NCBI RefSeq assembly: GCF_003610195.1
Contig: NZ_RAPO01000002.1
Span: forward strand, 806,001-870,000
Direction of reading: 5' to 3'
Origin: Halopiger aswanensis
GTDB lineage: Archaea > Halobacteriota > Halobacteria > Halobacteriales > Natrialbaceae
DNA length: 64,000 nt
Both the position numbers and the translations under genes were made by a program. The notes beneath the pieces were generated by a model. It did no database searches. It worked only from the letters and a program-made list of their open reading frames with translations, and was not told where the DNA came from. The stretch's first letter is position 1. Each line of letters opens with the position of its first letter. This document shows positions 35,272-44,606 of this stretch, one piece after another.

Positions 35272-36288
35272 TCAGTCGTCGGGTTGCCGGCCGCCGTCGG
35301 CGCGAACCTCGTCCACGCCGAGCGCGTCGAAGAGGTCGTAGTCGTTGCCCGTGAGGACGAACAGGACATCCTCGAGCGGCGCGAGCACCTCGGGGACGAT
35401 CTTGACGACGAGGTAGGTGATCCCGATCAGCGCGAAGACCGACAGCGTCTGGGCGATGTAGTTGTGCGAGACGAGGAAGGAGACCCGACTGGGTTCGGCG
35501 CCGAGGTAGGTCGTCATCAGAGAGACGAGCCAGTCCTGCTGGAACCAACCGAGCGGCGACGCGAGGCCGATGAAGACGTTCCGAATCAGGTTGAGGAACC
35601 AGATGACGCCGATCGCCAGCGCGAAGGCCGACAGTTTCCGCTTGAGCGGGGCCGAGACGGCGGCGATCAGTCCGCCGAAGATGGCCATGCTCCCGAGACC
35701 GGTACAGGAGAGCACGATGTAGGTCGTCCGCCCCGTCGCCGTCTCGTTCGGGTCGAAGTCGAACCGGCTCAGATAGCCGTTTGCGCCCTCGCTGAGGCCG
35801 GGACTGTGGCCGAGTAGTTCCATCCCGAAGTGCGTCTGGGCCGCGGTCGTCTCGATCAGCCACTCGCGGACGAACGGAATCGTCTCCGCGGGTAGGTAGA
35901 TCAGTCCCATGAACGCCACCGCCTTCGTCAGGAGGAACAGCGATCGGCGGTCCTGTAGCATGAGATAGCCGGTGTAGGCACAGAGCGGGAGGGCGGCAAG
36001 CGACAGCAGCGTCTCGAGGGGGCTCTGCATCTCGTAGTAGAAGTACGGGACCATCGTCAGCCAGAAGGTCCCGAACGCGAGCCACCCGCCCGCAGCGGTC
36101 AGCCGCGCCGGGCGGTCCGCGCCGCGCCATTTGAGGAGCAGCGCCGCGAAGAACGCGCCGATTGCGATCCAGACGATCGCGTCCGACAGCCCGCCGCCGG
36201 TGCTCGAAGCGAGCGGCACGGGTGCTGTGGACGCGAGGCCGGCGACCGAAACCGAACCGCTCCCGATCGCCGCGGATAGGGTCGGCAT
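35272..36288 (-). CDS. artA: Archaeosortase A
   Basis: ArtA is the membrane transpeptidase that removes the PGF-CTERM tail of surface proteins, including the S-layer glycoprotein in Haloferax, and couples them to lipid. The 338 residues form about eight transmembrane segments. Conserved active-site features are Cys195 in IVLSCTGLGS and Arg236 in NLIRNVF, with the third conserved position in the Arg268-His275 segment (PSRVSFLVSHN). The C-terminal EVLAPLEDVLFVLTGND is typical of this family. A metallophosphoesterase gene follows on the same strand. A PGF-CTERM-like protein that may be a substrate is encoded at 17772-18557. Confidence 0.9.
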   Translation of the reverse strand: MPTLSAAIGSGSVSVAGLASTAPVPLASSTGGGLSDAIVWIAIGAFFAALLLKWRGADRPARLTAAGGWLAFGTFWLTMVPYFYYEMQSPLETLLSLAALPLCAYTGYLMLQDRRSLFLLTKAVAFMGLIYLPAETIPFVREWLIETTAAQTHFGMELLGHSPGLSEGANGYLSRFDFDPNETATGRTTYIVLSCTGLGSMAIFGGLIAAVSAPLKRKLSAFALAIGVIWFLNLIRNVFIGLASPLGWFQQDWLVSLMTTYLGAEPSRVSFLVSHNYIAQTLSVFALIGITYLVVKIVPEVLAPLEDVLFVLTGNDYDLFDALGVDEVRADGGRQPDD

Positions 36289-36393
36289 ATTCAGGCCGAA
36301 CCGAAGGACTCTCGCGCTATCAACTTGACGCCTCGCAGACGACCGGCGGCGACGAAACAGTTAAATAGATACTGGTGCTTGGTAACATCACAC

Positions 36394-36630
36394 ATGGCCT
36401 TCAGTGAACTGTCCGCAGGTGAGCCCTTGGGCCGCCACCTGACGGTACGCCGCGTCGAATCCGTCGAGTCAACCGCGACCGTCCGTCACGTCGATCAACT
36501 CGAGACGGACGAGTTACAGGCGTTCTACGACCTGCTCGAGGACGGACAGCCGCTGCCAGCCGAAGAGACAGCCCTCGAAGCCGGCGATATCGTCGTCTTC
36601 ACCGACTATTTCCGCGTCGAAGCGATCTGA
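36394..36630 (+). CDS. Small haloarchaeal hypothetical protein (78 residues)
   Basis: The protein MAFSELSAGEPLGRHLTVRR... is acidic and compact, with no signal or membrane segment. It looks like a small mixed alpha/beta domain, ending FTDYFRVEAI. It is not a family I can name. Start choice is firm: TTAAATAG at 36361-36368 is centred 29 bases upstream, which fits a leaderless transcript. It is divergent from artA and followed 90 bases later by the DUF7124-like gene. Confidence 0.6.
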   Translation: MAFSELSAGEPLGRHLTVRRVESVESTATVRHVDQLETDELQAFYDLLEDGQPLPAEETALEAGDIVVFTDYFRVEAI

Positions 36631-36720
36631 AGGCCACTCGGTGCGGCGAGCGGAAGCGACCGATCCCGGTCAACTGGAAGTATCGAAGCCGTTTTCCCCA
36701 GCGGGACCGTTCTGCCCGGT

Positions 36721-37131
36721 ATGAACGGCGATACGGACATGACCCTGGCGTTCGAACTCGAGGCGCTGAAGGAACTCGCCTCGCCCGAGAGCGTCTTCGA
36801 GGACGCCAGAGGCTGGACCGAGTACATCGGCGTCGTCTCCGAGAAACCGACCTACGTCGTCACGAACTTCACCCGGAAGAACCGCATCCGGCAGGACTTC
36901 TTCTCCGGCCCCCGCGGCAAGGCCGAGAGCCTCGACGGCGTCAAGGACCAGTTCGATACGGAACGGTACGTCTACATCGGCGCCAGCGACGAGGACGAGA
37001 AGTTAGCCGGCCGCGTCGGCTGGGAGTATCTCGACGTCGAGGAGGCCGCCGAGGCGGCCGACTGGGTCCTCGCGACCAGCGTCGAGGACGAGGAAGACGA
37101 CGCCGAACCGGTCCGGGACGACTGGCCCTGA
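36721..37131 (+). CDS. Haloarchaeal conserved protein (DUF7124-like)
   Basis: The 136-residue protein is cytoplasmic, with an N-terminal helix (MTLAFELEALKELASPE) and a core containing WTEYIGVVSEKPTYVVTNF and RIRQDFFSGPRGKAESLDGV. An acidic tail (EDEEDDAEPVRDDWP) follows. I recall this as a conserved haloarchaeal family, DUF7124 from memory, of unknown function. The basic RKNRIRQDF patch may bind nucleic acid, which is speculation. A TATA-like CGTTTTCCC about 27 bases upstream supports this start. Confidence 0.62.
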   Translation: MNGDTDMTLAFELEALKELASPESVFEDARGWTEYIGVVSEKPTYVVTNFTRKNRIRQDFFSGPRGKAESLDGVKDQFDTERYVYIGASDEDEKLAGRVGWEYLDVEEAAEAADWVLATSVEDEEDDAEPVRDDWP

Positions 37132-37232
37132 ATCGACGGCCGCTTTTCTATCCACAGCATCGCGGCGCCGACGCCGCCGCCTCGAGTCCTCGAGCGCCGA
37201 CACTTATGTACGATCTCCCCTAGACGTTCGGT

Positions 37233-38117
37233 ATGGAAACTCGTCCCCTCGGCGACACCGGACACGAGAGCACCGTCGCGACGTTCGGCGCGATCGCGCT
37301 CAACTGGCTCGAGCAGGCGGGCGCGAATCAGATGGTCGAGCAGGTCCTCGACTACGGCGTCAACCACTTCGACGTGGCGCCGACCTACGGCGACGCGGAG
37401 CTCAAACTCGGTCCGAAACTCCGCCAGCACCGCGAGGAGATCTACCTCGGCTGCAAGACCCAGGAGCGCGAGTACGAGGGCGCGCGCCGCAAACTCGAGC
37501 GCTCGCTCGACCGCCTCGGAATCGACCACATCGACCTCTACCAGATCCACGGCCTCGAGTACGAGCACGAACTCGAGACGATCACGGGCGAAGGCGGCGC
37601 GCTCGAGGCGTTCCGGGACGCCCGGGACGAGGGCCTGATCGGCGACATCGGCCTGACGAGCCACGGGAACCCGCAACTCATCCTCGACGCGATCGACCGA
37701 ATTGACGACCTCTCGACGGTGATGTTCCCGCTAAACCCCGTCGTGGCCGGCAAGGACGGCGACGAGTACGACTACGAGGCCGTCCTCGAGCGCGCCGAGG
37801 AGGAAGGGATCGGAACGCTCGGCATCAAGGCCTTCGCGAAGGGGTCGTGGCCCCCGACGGACGAACTGCCGGAGGACGACCGCCCCTACGCGAACTGGTA
37901 CGAACCGGTCGACCGACCGGACGAAATCAGAGAGCGATTCGACTTCGCGGCGTCGCAGGGGCTGACGACCGTCGTCACGCCCGGCGATCCGAAACTCGTG
38001 GCGATGGTGCTCGACGCCGCCGACCGCTACGAGGAACTGAGCGAGAGCGAACAGCGCTCGCTGATCGAGCAAGCGCGCCACGACGAGAGTCCGGTTCCAG
38101 AACAGCTTCACCACTAG
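37233..38117 (+). CDS. Aldo/keto reductase family oxidoreductase
   Basis: The 294-residue NAD(P)-dependent reductase has the AKR catalytic set: Asp in NHFDVAPTYGDAE near 47, Tyr in the same stretch near 52, Lys in YLGCKTQ near 78, and His in LYQIHGLE near 108. The fold's C-terminal helices include LEQARH-type residues. The physiological carbonyl substrate is not known. CTTATGTA is centred 27 bases before the ATG, so it is leaderless. The methyltransferase gene 30 bases downstream has no promoter of its own that I see, so the two probably form an operon. Confidence 0.85.
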   Translation: METRPLGDTGHESTVATFGAIALNWLEQAGANQMVEQVLDYGVNHFDVAPTYGDAELKLGPKLRQHREEIYLGCKTQEREYEGARRKLERSLDRLGIDHIDLYQIHGLEYEHELETITGEGGALEAFRDARDEGLIGDIGLTSHGNPQLILDAIDRIDDLSTVMFPLNPVVAGKDGDEYDYEAVLERAEEEGIGTLGIKAFAKGSWPPTDELPEDDRPYANWYEPVDRPDEIRERFDFAASQGLTTVVTPGDPKLVAMVLDAADRYEELSESEQRSLIEQARHDESPVPEQLHH

Positions 38118-38147
38118 ATCGGTTTCCGTCCGCTCGAGACCCGCACG

Positions 38148-38906
38148 ATGGATATCCCGAAAACAGTCACGACCGCCCTCGAAGACCGACCGGTCGAGGA
38201 TGCGGTCTGTCTGGAAGCCGGTGCCGGCGCCGGGAATACGACCGCCGGCCTACTCGCCGGCGGTGCGGCCCGCGTCTACGCCGTCACGAACGACCGCGAG
38301 CACGCGCACACGACCGTCGACCGGTTGTTCGCGGACGGGGACGATAGCGGGAGCGGCAGGGCGGACGATCGGCGCGGTCGGGTCGCCGTCCTCGAGGCCG
38401 ACCTCCGGCAGATTCCCCTCCCGGACGATTCGGTCGATCTTATCACCGCCCACGGGCTATTCAACGTGCTCTCGCCGGCCGATCTCGAGGCCGTCGCCGA
38501 GGAGTTGACCCGCGTCGCCGCACCGGGCTGTCACCTCGTGGTCGACGACTACGAACCGCTACCCGACGGCGCCGCCGTCCGGAAGCTGTTCGCCCTCGAG
38601 AACGCGGCCGCGGAGCTGGCGGCCGGCCGGCCAGCGCTGACCTTCTACCCCGCGGCGGTGCTCCGTCGCCTGTTCGCCGGCTACGGCTGGGAATTCGATC
38701 GACGGCGGACGCTGCTCGAGCCGGTGCCCTGGACCGACAAACACCTCGCGGCCCACGCCGCCGTCGTCCGCGAGCAGACGGAGCGGCTCCCGGACTCGAG
38801 CGAGACGGGAAAAATACTCGGCGAGCGCGCCGACCAACTCGCGGACTCGATCGGCTCGGAGTCGGTCGGCGAGATGTACAGCGTCGCGATGCGGCTGCCG
38901 ACCTAA
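38148..38906 (+). CDS. Class I SAM-dependent methyltransferase
   Basis: The 252-residue enzyme has the Rossmann-type SAM-binding motif I CLEAGAGAGNTTAGLL at 22-37, motif II-like VYAVTNDREHA near 44, and the acidic loop VAVLEADLRQIPLPDDSVDLITAHG near 80-104, followed by the family's core strands. A C-terminal cap domain includes TFYPAAVLRRLFAGYGWEFD. The methyl acceptor cannot be told. It follows the aldo/keto reductase with a 30-base gap, so they are likely co-transcribed. Confidence 0.82.
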   Translation: MDIPKTVTTALEDRPVEDAVCLEAGAGAGNTTAGLLAGGAARVYAVTNDREHAHTTVDRLFADGDDSGSGRADDRRGRVAVLEADLRQIPLPDDSVDLITAHGLFNVLSPADLEAVAEELTRVAAPGCHLVVDDYEPLPDGAAVRKLFALENAAAELAAGRPALTFYPAAVLRRLFAGYGWEFDRRRTLLEPVPWTDKHLAAHAAVVREQTERLPDSSETGKILGERADQLADSIGSESVGEMYSVAMRLPT

Positions 38907-38995
38907 GGCGGGCGACTCGTGTCGGTACGGCGCCTCGAACGCCCGCGAGCCCGCAAGTCGTCGCCCTTATGCCCGCGCCGGCCGAACACGGACCA

Positions 38996-39532
38996 ATGGC
39001 AGAGCCCCGCGTCCCGGGTTCCGGCACCGAACGGCAGCTCGAGCTTCCCTGCGGGGAGACGATGGATCCCCACGACGTCCATCTGGGGATGCGTGATTAC
39101 ACCTGCGCGTGTGGCGACGACCACGCCGTCGTCACCGACGCCCACCCGCCGTCGCGGTTCTTTCCGGAATCGCTCGTGGCCGTCCTTCAGGAGACGATCG
39201 AGACCGACGACGAGTTCGATCGGTTCGGCACGCCCCACCTCATGGGCGTCGTTCTGGAGGAGTTCCCCGAGAAGGTCGTCACCTACGACGCCAGCGACGA
39301 CGGCGCCGTCGGCTACGCAATGTTGTGGGTCACCGACTTCGACTCGCGGCGGCTCCACGAGATCATCGTCGAACTAGTTGTCGAGCTCATGGAGCACGCG
39401 ATCAGCCACGCCGACGACGACGCTGCGATTTCGGAATTCGAAACGCAGATGCTCGAGTTCGACGTGGGCGAGTTCGTCGAGCAGTACCGCGCCCAGCGGA
39501 ATTTCGAAAGCGAGCACGATCGAGCGATCTGA
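38996..39532 (+). CDS. Haloarchaeal DUF5815 family protein
   Basis: The 178-residue acidic protein begins MAEPRVPGSGTERQLELPCG and contains a CAC motif in MRDYTCACGDDHAVV (near 37-41) that might bind metal together with Cys19. The later part is helical and acidic, with a HLMGVVLEEFPEKV segment. I recall it as DUF5815, conserved in Halobacteria with unknown function. CCTTATGC is centred 28 bases before the ATG at 38996, which supports that start over one nine codons earlier. Confidence 0.75.
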   Translation: MAEPRVPGSGTERQLELPCGETMDPHDVHLGMRDYTCACGDDHAVVTDAHPPSRFFPESLVAVLQETIETDDEFDRFGTPHLMGVVLEEFPEKVVTYDASDDGAVGYAMLWVTDFDSRRLHEIIVELVVELMEHAISHADDDAAISEFETQMLEFDVGEFVEQYRAQRNFESEHDRAI

Positions 39533-39783
39533 GCCGGGCCGTCGATCGACGCCGGTTCCGGATCCAACCCATTCTCTCCGATTTCTTCTATAGCTCGAGA
39601 TTTGATACGTTTTGAGACGTCGCGCCTACTTACCACAGATTGCACCGGTCAGCGCGACGGCAGTATCCGGCGATCGGGCTCGAGGAGGAATTTCACGAAT
39701 GGACGTATCAGCGCCCCATGACCTCGTTCTCGCGGCGTGGAACGAACCGTGTCCGTTATCCGTCGCTGGTCCTGAAAGGTACT

Positions 39784-39984
39784 GTGACATCCCCCGATAC
39801 CCCATCGGATCCCGAGACACCGGTACCGGCACCTGATACGAGCCAGGAACTGACGGCTCACGGCTACCGGATCACCGTCGACGATGGACGGGATACGTTC
39901 TACGCGATTCGGCTCAGCGAACCCGACAGCGATACGGCCTGGATCATGTCCGATACCGTCCGATCGCCGCGCGAGATGCGGTAG
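39784..39984 (+). CDS. Small haloarchaeal protein, GTG start (66 residues)
   Basis: The frame starts at GTG 39784 and encodes VTSPDTPSDPETPVPAPDTS followed by a short beta-hairpin-like segment GYRITVDDGRDTFYAIRLSE and ends DTAWIMSDTVRSPREMR. The ending resembles small haloarchaeal proteins with an AW-x-SD motif, but I cannot name the family. A TATA-like GTTATCC at 39755-39761 is centred 27 bases upstream, which is the main support for the GTG. It has no neighbours in operon and faces carB 295 bases downstream. Confidence 0.5.
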   Translation: MTSPDTPSDPETPVPAPDTSQELTAHGYRITVDDGRDTFYAIRLSEPDSDTAWIMSDTVRSPREMR

Positions 39985-40242
39985 CAGCGCAGTACCGCGA
40001 TAGGACGTCTCGACCAGTAGCCTGTTCCTGTCTCGTTCTCCGCGCGTAACGGCCGAGAGCCGTCGCTGGCGCGCTCGAGTGGTTTCGTCCGGACCGTCGA
40101 TTCGATCGGCCCTCGTCGCGGATCCGTCGACGTCTCTCCTCTGAGTCCCGATCAGTGGTCAATTTTCCCGCCGTTCGCTCGAGGGTGGGGCCTGAGTTCG
40201 AAATTCGAAAATCCGTTTCGAGATTCGCACTGTATCGTGGGG

Positions 40243-40250
40243 CTTATTAC
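40243..40250 (+). promoter_or_regulatory. TATA box of carB
   Basis: CTTATTAC is centred about 33 bases before the carB ATG, so transcription would begin about 7 bases before the start codon, giving a near-leaderless mRNA. No attenuator-like or pyrimidine-regulated element was recognised. The rest of the 295 bases before carB holds no gene that I can support. Confidence 0.5.
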
Positions 40251-40279
40251 GATGTACGAACTCCGGGAGAACAAGACCA

Positions 40280-43200
40280 ATGAGTACGGACACTACAGAC
40301 CGTGCAGGGGACGGACGCAAAATCCTCCTGATCGGGAGCGGCCCGATCCAGATCGGACAGGCCGCCGAATTCGACTACTCCGGCGCACAGGCCTGCCGGG
40401 CGCTTCAGGAGGAGGGTGCGGAGGTCGTCCTCGTCAACTCCAATCCGGCGACGATCATGACGGACCCGGAGATGGCCGACGAGGTGTACATCGAGCCGAT
40501 CACGACCGACGCCATCGCCGAGATCATCAAGAAGGAGAACCCCGACGGCGTCATCGCCGGCCTCGGCGGCCAGACCGGGCTCAACGTCACCGCCGAGCTC
40601 GCCGAGGAGGGCGTCCTCGACGAGTACGACGTCGACATCATGGGGACGCCGCTGGACACCATCTACGCGACCGAGGACCGCGACCTCTTCCGCCAGCGCA
40701 TGGAGAAGATCGGCCAGCCGGTCCCCGGCTCGACCACCATCTCGCTCGAGGAAGGCGAGGAGGTCTCGGAACTGACCGAGGAGGACCTCCGCGAACGCGT
40801 GCAGGCCGCTGTCGACGAGGTCGGCGGGCTGCCGGTCATCGCTCGCACCACCTACACGCTGGGCGGCTCCGGCTCGGGCGTCGTCCACGACTTCGATGAA
40901 CTCCTCCAGCGCGTCCGCAAGGGGCTGCGCCTCTCGCGTAACAGCGAGGTGCTGATCACCGAGTCGATCGCGGGCTGGGTCGAGTACGAGTACGAGGTCA
41001 TGCGCGACGCCGACGACTCCTGTATCATCATCTGCAACATGGAGAACATCGACCCGATGGGCATCCACACCGGGGAGTCGACGGTCGTCACGCCCTCGCA
41101 GATCGTCCCCGACGAGGGTCACCAGGAGATGCGCACCGCCGCGCTCGAGGTCATCCGGGAACTCGGCATTCAGGGCGGCTGTAACATCCAGTTCGCCTGG
41201 CGCGACGACGGCACCCCCGGCGGCGAGTACCGCGTCGTCGAGGTCAACCCGCGCGTCTCCCGTTCCTCCGCGCTGGCCTCCAAGGCGACCGGCTACCCGA
41301 TCGCCCGCGTGACCGCGAAGGTTGCCCTGGGCAAGCGCCTCCACGAGATCGAGAACGAGATTACCGGCGAGACCACCGCGGCGTTCGAGCCCGCGATCGA
41401 CTACGTCGTCACGAAGGTCCCGCGCTGGCCCAAAGACAAGTTCGACGACGTCGACTTCGAACTGACGACGGCGATGAAGTCGACCGGCGAGGCGATGGCC
41501 ATCGGCCGCACCTTCGAGGAGTCGCTGTTGAAGGCGCTTCGCTCCTCAGAATATGAGCCGGACGTCGACTGGGCCGACGTCTCGGACGAGGAACTCGAGG
41601 AGCAGTATCTCGAGCGTCCCTCGCCGGACCGTCCCTACGCGATGTTCGAGGCCTTCGAGCGCGGCTACACCACCGAGGAAGTCGTCGAACTGACGGGCAT
41701 CTTCGAGTGGTACACCGAGCGCTACAAGCGCATCGCGGAGTCCACCCGCGCGGCCCAGGAGGGCGACTTCACCGAGGCCGCGATCGCCGGCCGCACCAAC
41801 GCCACGATCGCCGCCGCAGCGGGCGCCGACGTCGACACCGTCGAGCAGGAGGTTCCGGGCCGCACCTACAAGCAGGTCGACACCTGCGCCGGCGAGTTCG
41901 AGGCCGAGACGCCGTACTACTACTCCTCGCGCAAGAACGAGTTCGAGTCCGGCCCGCTGAAGGGCGACGCCGCCGCGGGCGAACTCGAGGTCGACCGCGA
42001 CGTCGAGAGCGTGATCGTCGTCGGCGGCGGCCCGATCCGCATCGGGCAGGGCGTGGAGTTCGACTACTGTTCGGTCCACGCGGTCCGCGCGCTCAGGGAG
42101 TTGGGTATCGACGCCCACGTCGTCAACAACAACCCCGAGACGGTCTCGACGGACTACGACACCTCCGACGGGCTGTTCTTCGAACCCATCACCGCCGAGG
42201 AGGTCGCCGACGTCGCCGAAGCAACCGGCGCCGACGGCGTGATGGTCCAGTTCGGCGGCCAGACGTCGGTCAACATCGGCGAACCGCTCGAGGACGAACT
42301 CGAGCGCCGCGGGCTCGACTGCGAGATCATGGGCACCTCCGTCGAGGCGATGGACTTAGCGGAGGACCGCGACCGCTTCAACGCCCTGATGGACGAACTC
42401 GAGATCTCTCAGCCCGACGGCGGGACCGCCTTCTCGAAGGAGGAGGCGCTGCAACTGGCCCACGACATCGGCTACCCCGTCCTCGTCCGTCCCTCCTACG
42501 TGCTGGGCGGCCGCGCGATGGACATCGTCTACAGCGACGAGGAACTCGAGACCTACATCGAGGAGGCCGTCCGCGTCTCCCCGGACAAGCCGATCCTCGT
42601 GGACGACTTCCTCGAGGACGCCGTCGAACTTGACGTCGACGCCGTCTCGGACGGCCGCGACGTGCTCATCGGCGGCATCATGGAACACGTCGAGAGCGCG
42701 GGCGTCCACTCCGGCGACTCCGCCTGTATGATCCCGCCGCGCTCGCTCGACGCGGACACGCTGGCCCGCGTCCGCGAAGTCACGGAGGACATCGCCGAGG
42801 GGCTCAAGACGAAGGGCCTGCTGAACGTCCAGCTCGCCGTTACCGGCGTTCACGACCCCGACGCGGAGCCCGAGGTGTTCGTCCTCGAGGCGAACCCGCG
42901 CTCCTCGCGCACCGTGCCCTACGTCTCGAAGGCGACCGGCGTCCCGATCGCCAAGCTCGCGGCGAAGGTCATGGCCGGCGAGACCCTCAGCAGTCTCGAG
43001 GCCCAGGAGCAGATCCCCGAGCACACCTCGATCAAGGAGGTCGTCCTGCCCTTCGACCGCCTGCCGGGTTCGGACCCGCGTCTCGGTCCGGAGATGAAGT
43101 CCACCGGCGAGGTCATGGGTACGGCCAGCGACTTCGGCACGGCCTACTGGAAGGCCCAGCAGGCCGCCCACAACGACGTCAGCGGCGGGACCGCGGTCGT

Positions 43201-43477
43201 CGACTTGGACGTCGACGGCTTCGAGGACCACTTCGAGATCGCCGAGTTCGACGACGTGCCCCAGGCGATCCGCGAGGGCAAGGTCGACTTCGTCGTCAGC
43301 CGCGACCGCGATAGCCTCGAGATGGCCGTCGAAGAGGAGATTCCGTACCTCTCGACGGAAGCCAGCGCCACGGCCTACGTCGAGGCGCTCGAGAGTTTTG
43401 ACGGCGACCTCGAGGTCGACACCGTCAGCGACCGCCCGAAGCGCGTCGCCGAGTGGGGCGGCGGCGAACTGCAGTAA
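40280..43477 (+). CDS. carB: Carbamoyl-phosphate synthase large subunit
   Basis: CarB makes carbamoyl phosphate from bicarbonate, ATP and ammonia delivered by CarA, feeding arginine and pyrimidine synthesis. The 1065 residues have the expected two-fold symmetry. The first half opens with KILLIGSGPIQIGQAAEFDYSG near 15, the second with VIVVGGGPIRIGQGVEFDYCS near 575, each followed by an ATP-grasp domain (IEVNPRVSRSSALASKATGYP-type and LEANPRSSRTVPYVSKATG). The C-terminal allosteric MGS-like domain is short. Length is normal for the family. carA is not in the window, so the two subunits are encoded apart. The gene stands alone. Confidence 0.97.
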   Translation: MSTDTTDRAGDGRKILLIGSGPIQIGQAAEFDYSGAQACRALQEEGAEVVLVNSNPATIMTDPEMADEVYIEPITTDAIAEIIKKENPDGVIAGLGGQTGLNVTAELAEEGVLDEYDVDIMGTPLDTIYATEDRDLFRQRMEKIGQPVPGSTTISLEEGEEVSELTEEDLRERVQAAVDEVGGLPVIARTTYTLGGSGSGVVHDFDELLQRVRKGLRLSRNSEVLITESIAGWVEYEYEVMRDADDSCIIICNMENIDPMGIHTGESTVVTPSQIVPDEGHQEMRTAALEVIRELGIQGGCNIQFAWRDDGTPGGEYRVVEVNPRVSRSSALASKATGYPIARVTAKVALGKRLHEIENEITGETTAAFEPAIDYVVTKVPRWPKDKFDDVDFELTTAMKSTGEAMAIGRTFEESLLKALRSSEYEPDVDWADVSDEELEEQYLERPSPDRPYAMFEAFERGYTTEEVVELTGIFEWYTERYKRIAESTRAAQEGDFTEAAIAGRTNATIAAAAGADVDTVEQEVPGRTYKQVDTCAGEFEAETPYYYSSRKNEFESGPLKGDAAAGELEVDRDVESVIVVGGGPIRIGQGVEFDYCSVHAVRALRELGIDAHVVNNNPETVSTDYDTSDGLFFEPITAEEVADVAEATGADGVMVQFGGQTSVNIGEPLEDELERRGLDCEIMGTSVEAMDLAEDRDRFNALMDELEISQPDGGTAFSKEEALQLAHDIGYPVLVRPSYVLGGRAMDIVYSDEELETYIEEAVRVSPDKPILVDDFLEDAVELDVDAVSDGRDVLIGGIMEHVESAGVHSGDSACMIPPRSLDADTLARVREVTEDIAEGLKTKGLLNVQLAVTGVHDPDAEPEVFVLEANPRSSRTVPYVSKATGVPIAKLAAKVMAGETLSSLEAQEQIPEHTSIKEVVLPFDRLPGSDPRLGPEMKSTGEVMGTASDFGTAYWKAQQAAHNDVSGGTAVVDLDVDGFEDHFEIAEFDDVPQAIREGKVDFVVSRDRDSLEMAVEEEIPYLSTEASATAYVEALESFDGDLEVDTVSDRPKRVAEWGGGELQ

Positions 43478-43730
43478 GCGACCGGCGTCGCCGGGGTCGC
43501 GCTCATATCCGGTCCGTACTCACTGTTTCCGTTCGGTCGCTTCGAGCGGCTGTCGACCGATTGTGACGTTTTCTCCTCGTTTTCGACTCCCCTCGCTCGA
43601 GTTACTACGCTCTAGCGGTACTGCGCTCCGCTGGCATTCTGTCCGCGACAGGTCGCCGGTATTCGCCGGTCGAACCTTCAACCGTCGGGGCGTCGTAGCC
43701 GTCGCAAGCGCATTCGCGTGGAGATTTACG

Positions 43731-44585
43731 ATGTCAGAGGACCCAGATCACGACCTGACGGCGGAACTGCCGGGAGCGGACGAAGAGCGTCTCGAGGAAC
43801 TGACCGACCAAGCACCGATCGATCCCGAGGCGGCGAAAGACGTCGTCACCGGCATCGACGTCCCCGCGGGGACGCTGTCGCTCGCCGGCGGCGGGCTCTT
43901 GCTGCTCTCCGCGCTCCGATCGGCGGGTCGCGGACAGCTGCGCGCGATTCCGAAAGGGATCGCCGCCGCCGGACTGCTCAGCTACGGGCTCGGCAAGCGC
44001 GACGCGGACGGCGAGTTTGGACTGCAGTCGAGCACCGGGCTCGGACTCCGGTCGGACGAGGACGAGTCGTCGACGTTCGATCCGAGCAGCGTCGAGGGCG
44101 TCGAGAGCGGTACCGAGGGAAAGGAGACATCCGACGCGGCCGCCGCGGCGGCCACCCGACCCGACCTCAGCCAGCAGTCGGAGATCGATCCCGACACCGG
44201 CGAGATCGAGGAGTCCCCGACCATCGACGCGGACGAGGACGGCGGCTCGGAGATCGAGTTCACCGAAGACGCCGACGGCTCAAAGGGCGAACTCGAGGCC
44301 GAAGACGACGATCCGCGGCGCGATACGGCGGACGACGACGAGCCCCTCGAGATCGACGTCTCCGATTCGGCGATGGCTGACGAAGCATCAGAGGCCACGG
44401 GACCGGACCCGGAGCAGGCCCAGCCGGCCCAGACCGACGCGACAGAACCGGAGGAAACCCCCGACGAGGATGCGTCGGACATGAAGGTAGAGCCGGACGA
44501 CGAGGAGGATATCGTCGACGGGACTGACGAGGAACCGGATGACGATGGGAGCGACTCCGAAGCCGACAACGAAGAAAGCGAGTAG
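43731..44585 (+). CDS. Acidic hypothetical protein with hydrophobic segment
   Basis: The 284-residue protein has an acidic N-terminus (MSEDPDHDLTAELPGADEER), a Gly/Ala/Leu-rich hydrophobic patch near 45-85 (GTLSLAGGGLLLLSALRSAG), and a long disordered tail of Asp/Glu, Ser and Thr. It is probably membrane-associated with a cytoplasmic acidic domain. No domain is recognised. The ATG at 43731 is the first one preceding the protein-like sequence; the preceding in-frame Arg/Ser-rich stretch is not real. No clear TATA box was assigned, so the start is less secure. Confidence 0.5.
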   Translation: MSEDPDHDLTAELPGADEERLEELTDQAPIDPEAAKDVVTGIDVPAGTLSLAGGGLLLLSALRSAGRGQLRAIPKGIAAAGLLSYGLGKRDADGEFGLQSSTGLGLRSDEDESSTFDPSSVEGVESGTEGKETSDAAAAAATRPDLSQQSEIDPDTGEIEESPTIDADEDGGSEIEFTEDADGSKGELEAEDDDPRRDTADDDEPLEIDVSDSAMADEASEATGPDPEQAQPAQTDATEPEETPDEDASDMKVEPDDEEDIVDGTDEEPDDDGSDSEADNEESE

Positions 44586-44606
44586 GGAAGACTGCAGCGC
44601 AGCCGG

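Noticed and set aside
39612-39836. A 74-codon plus-strand frame
   Set aside because: It overlaps the better supported GTG-started gene; no TATA box at the right place and no protein-like pattern.
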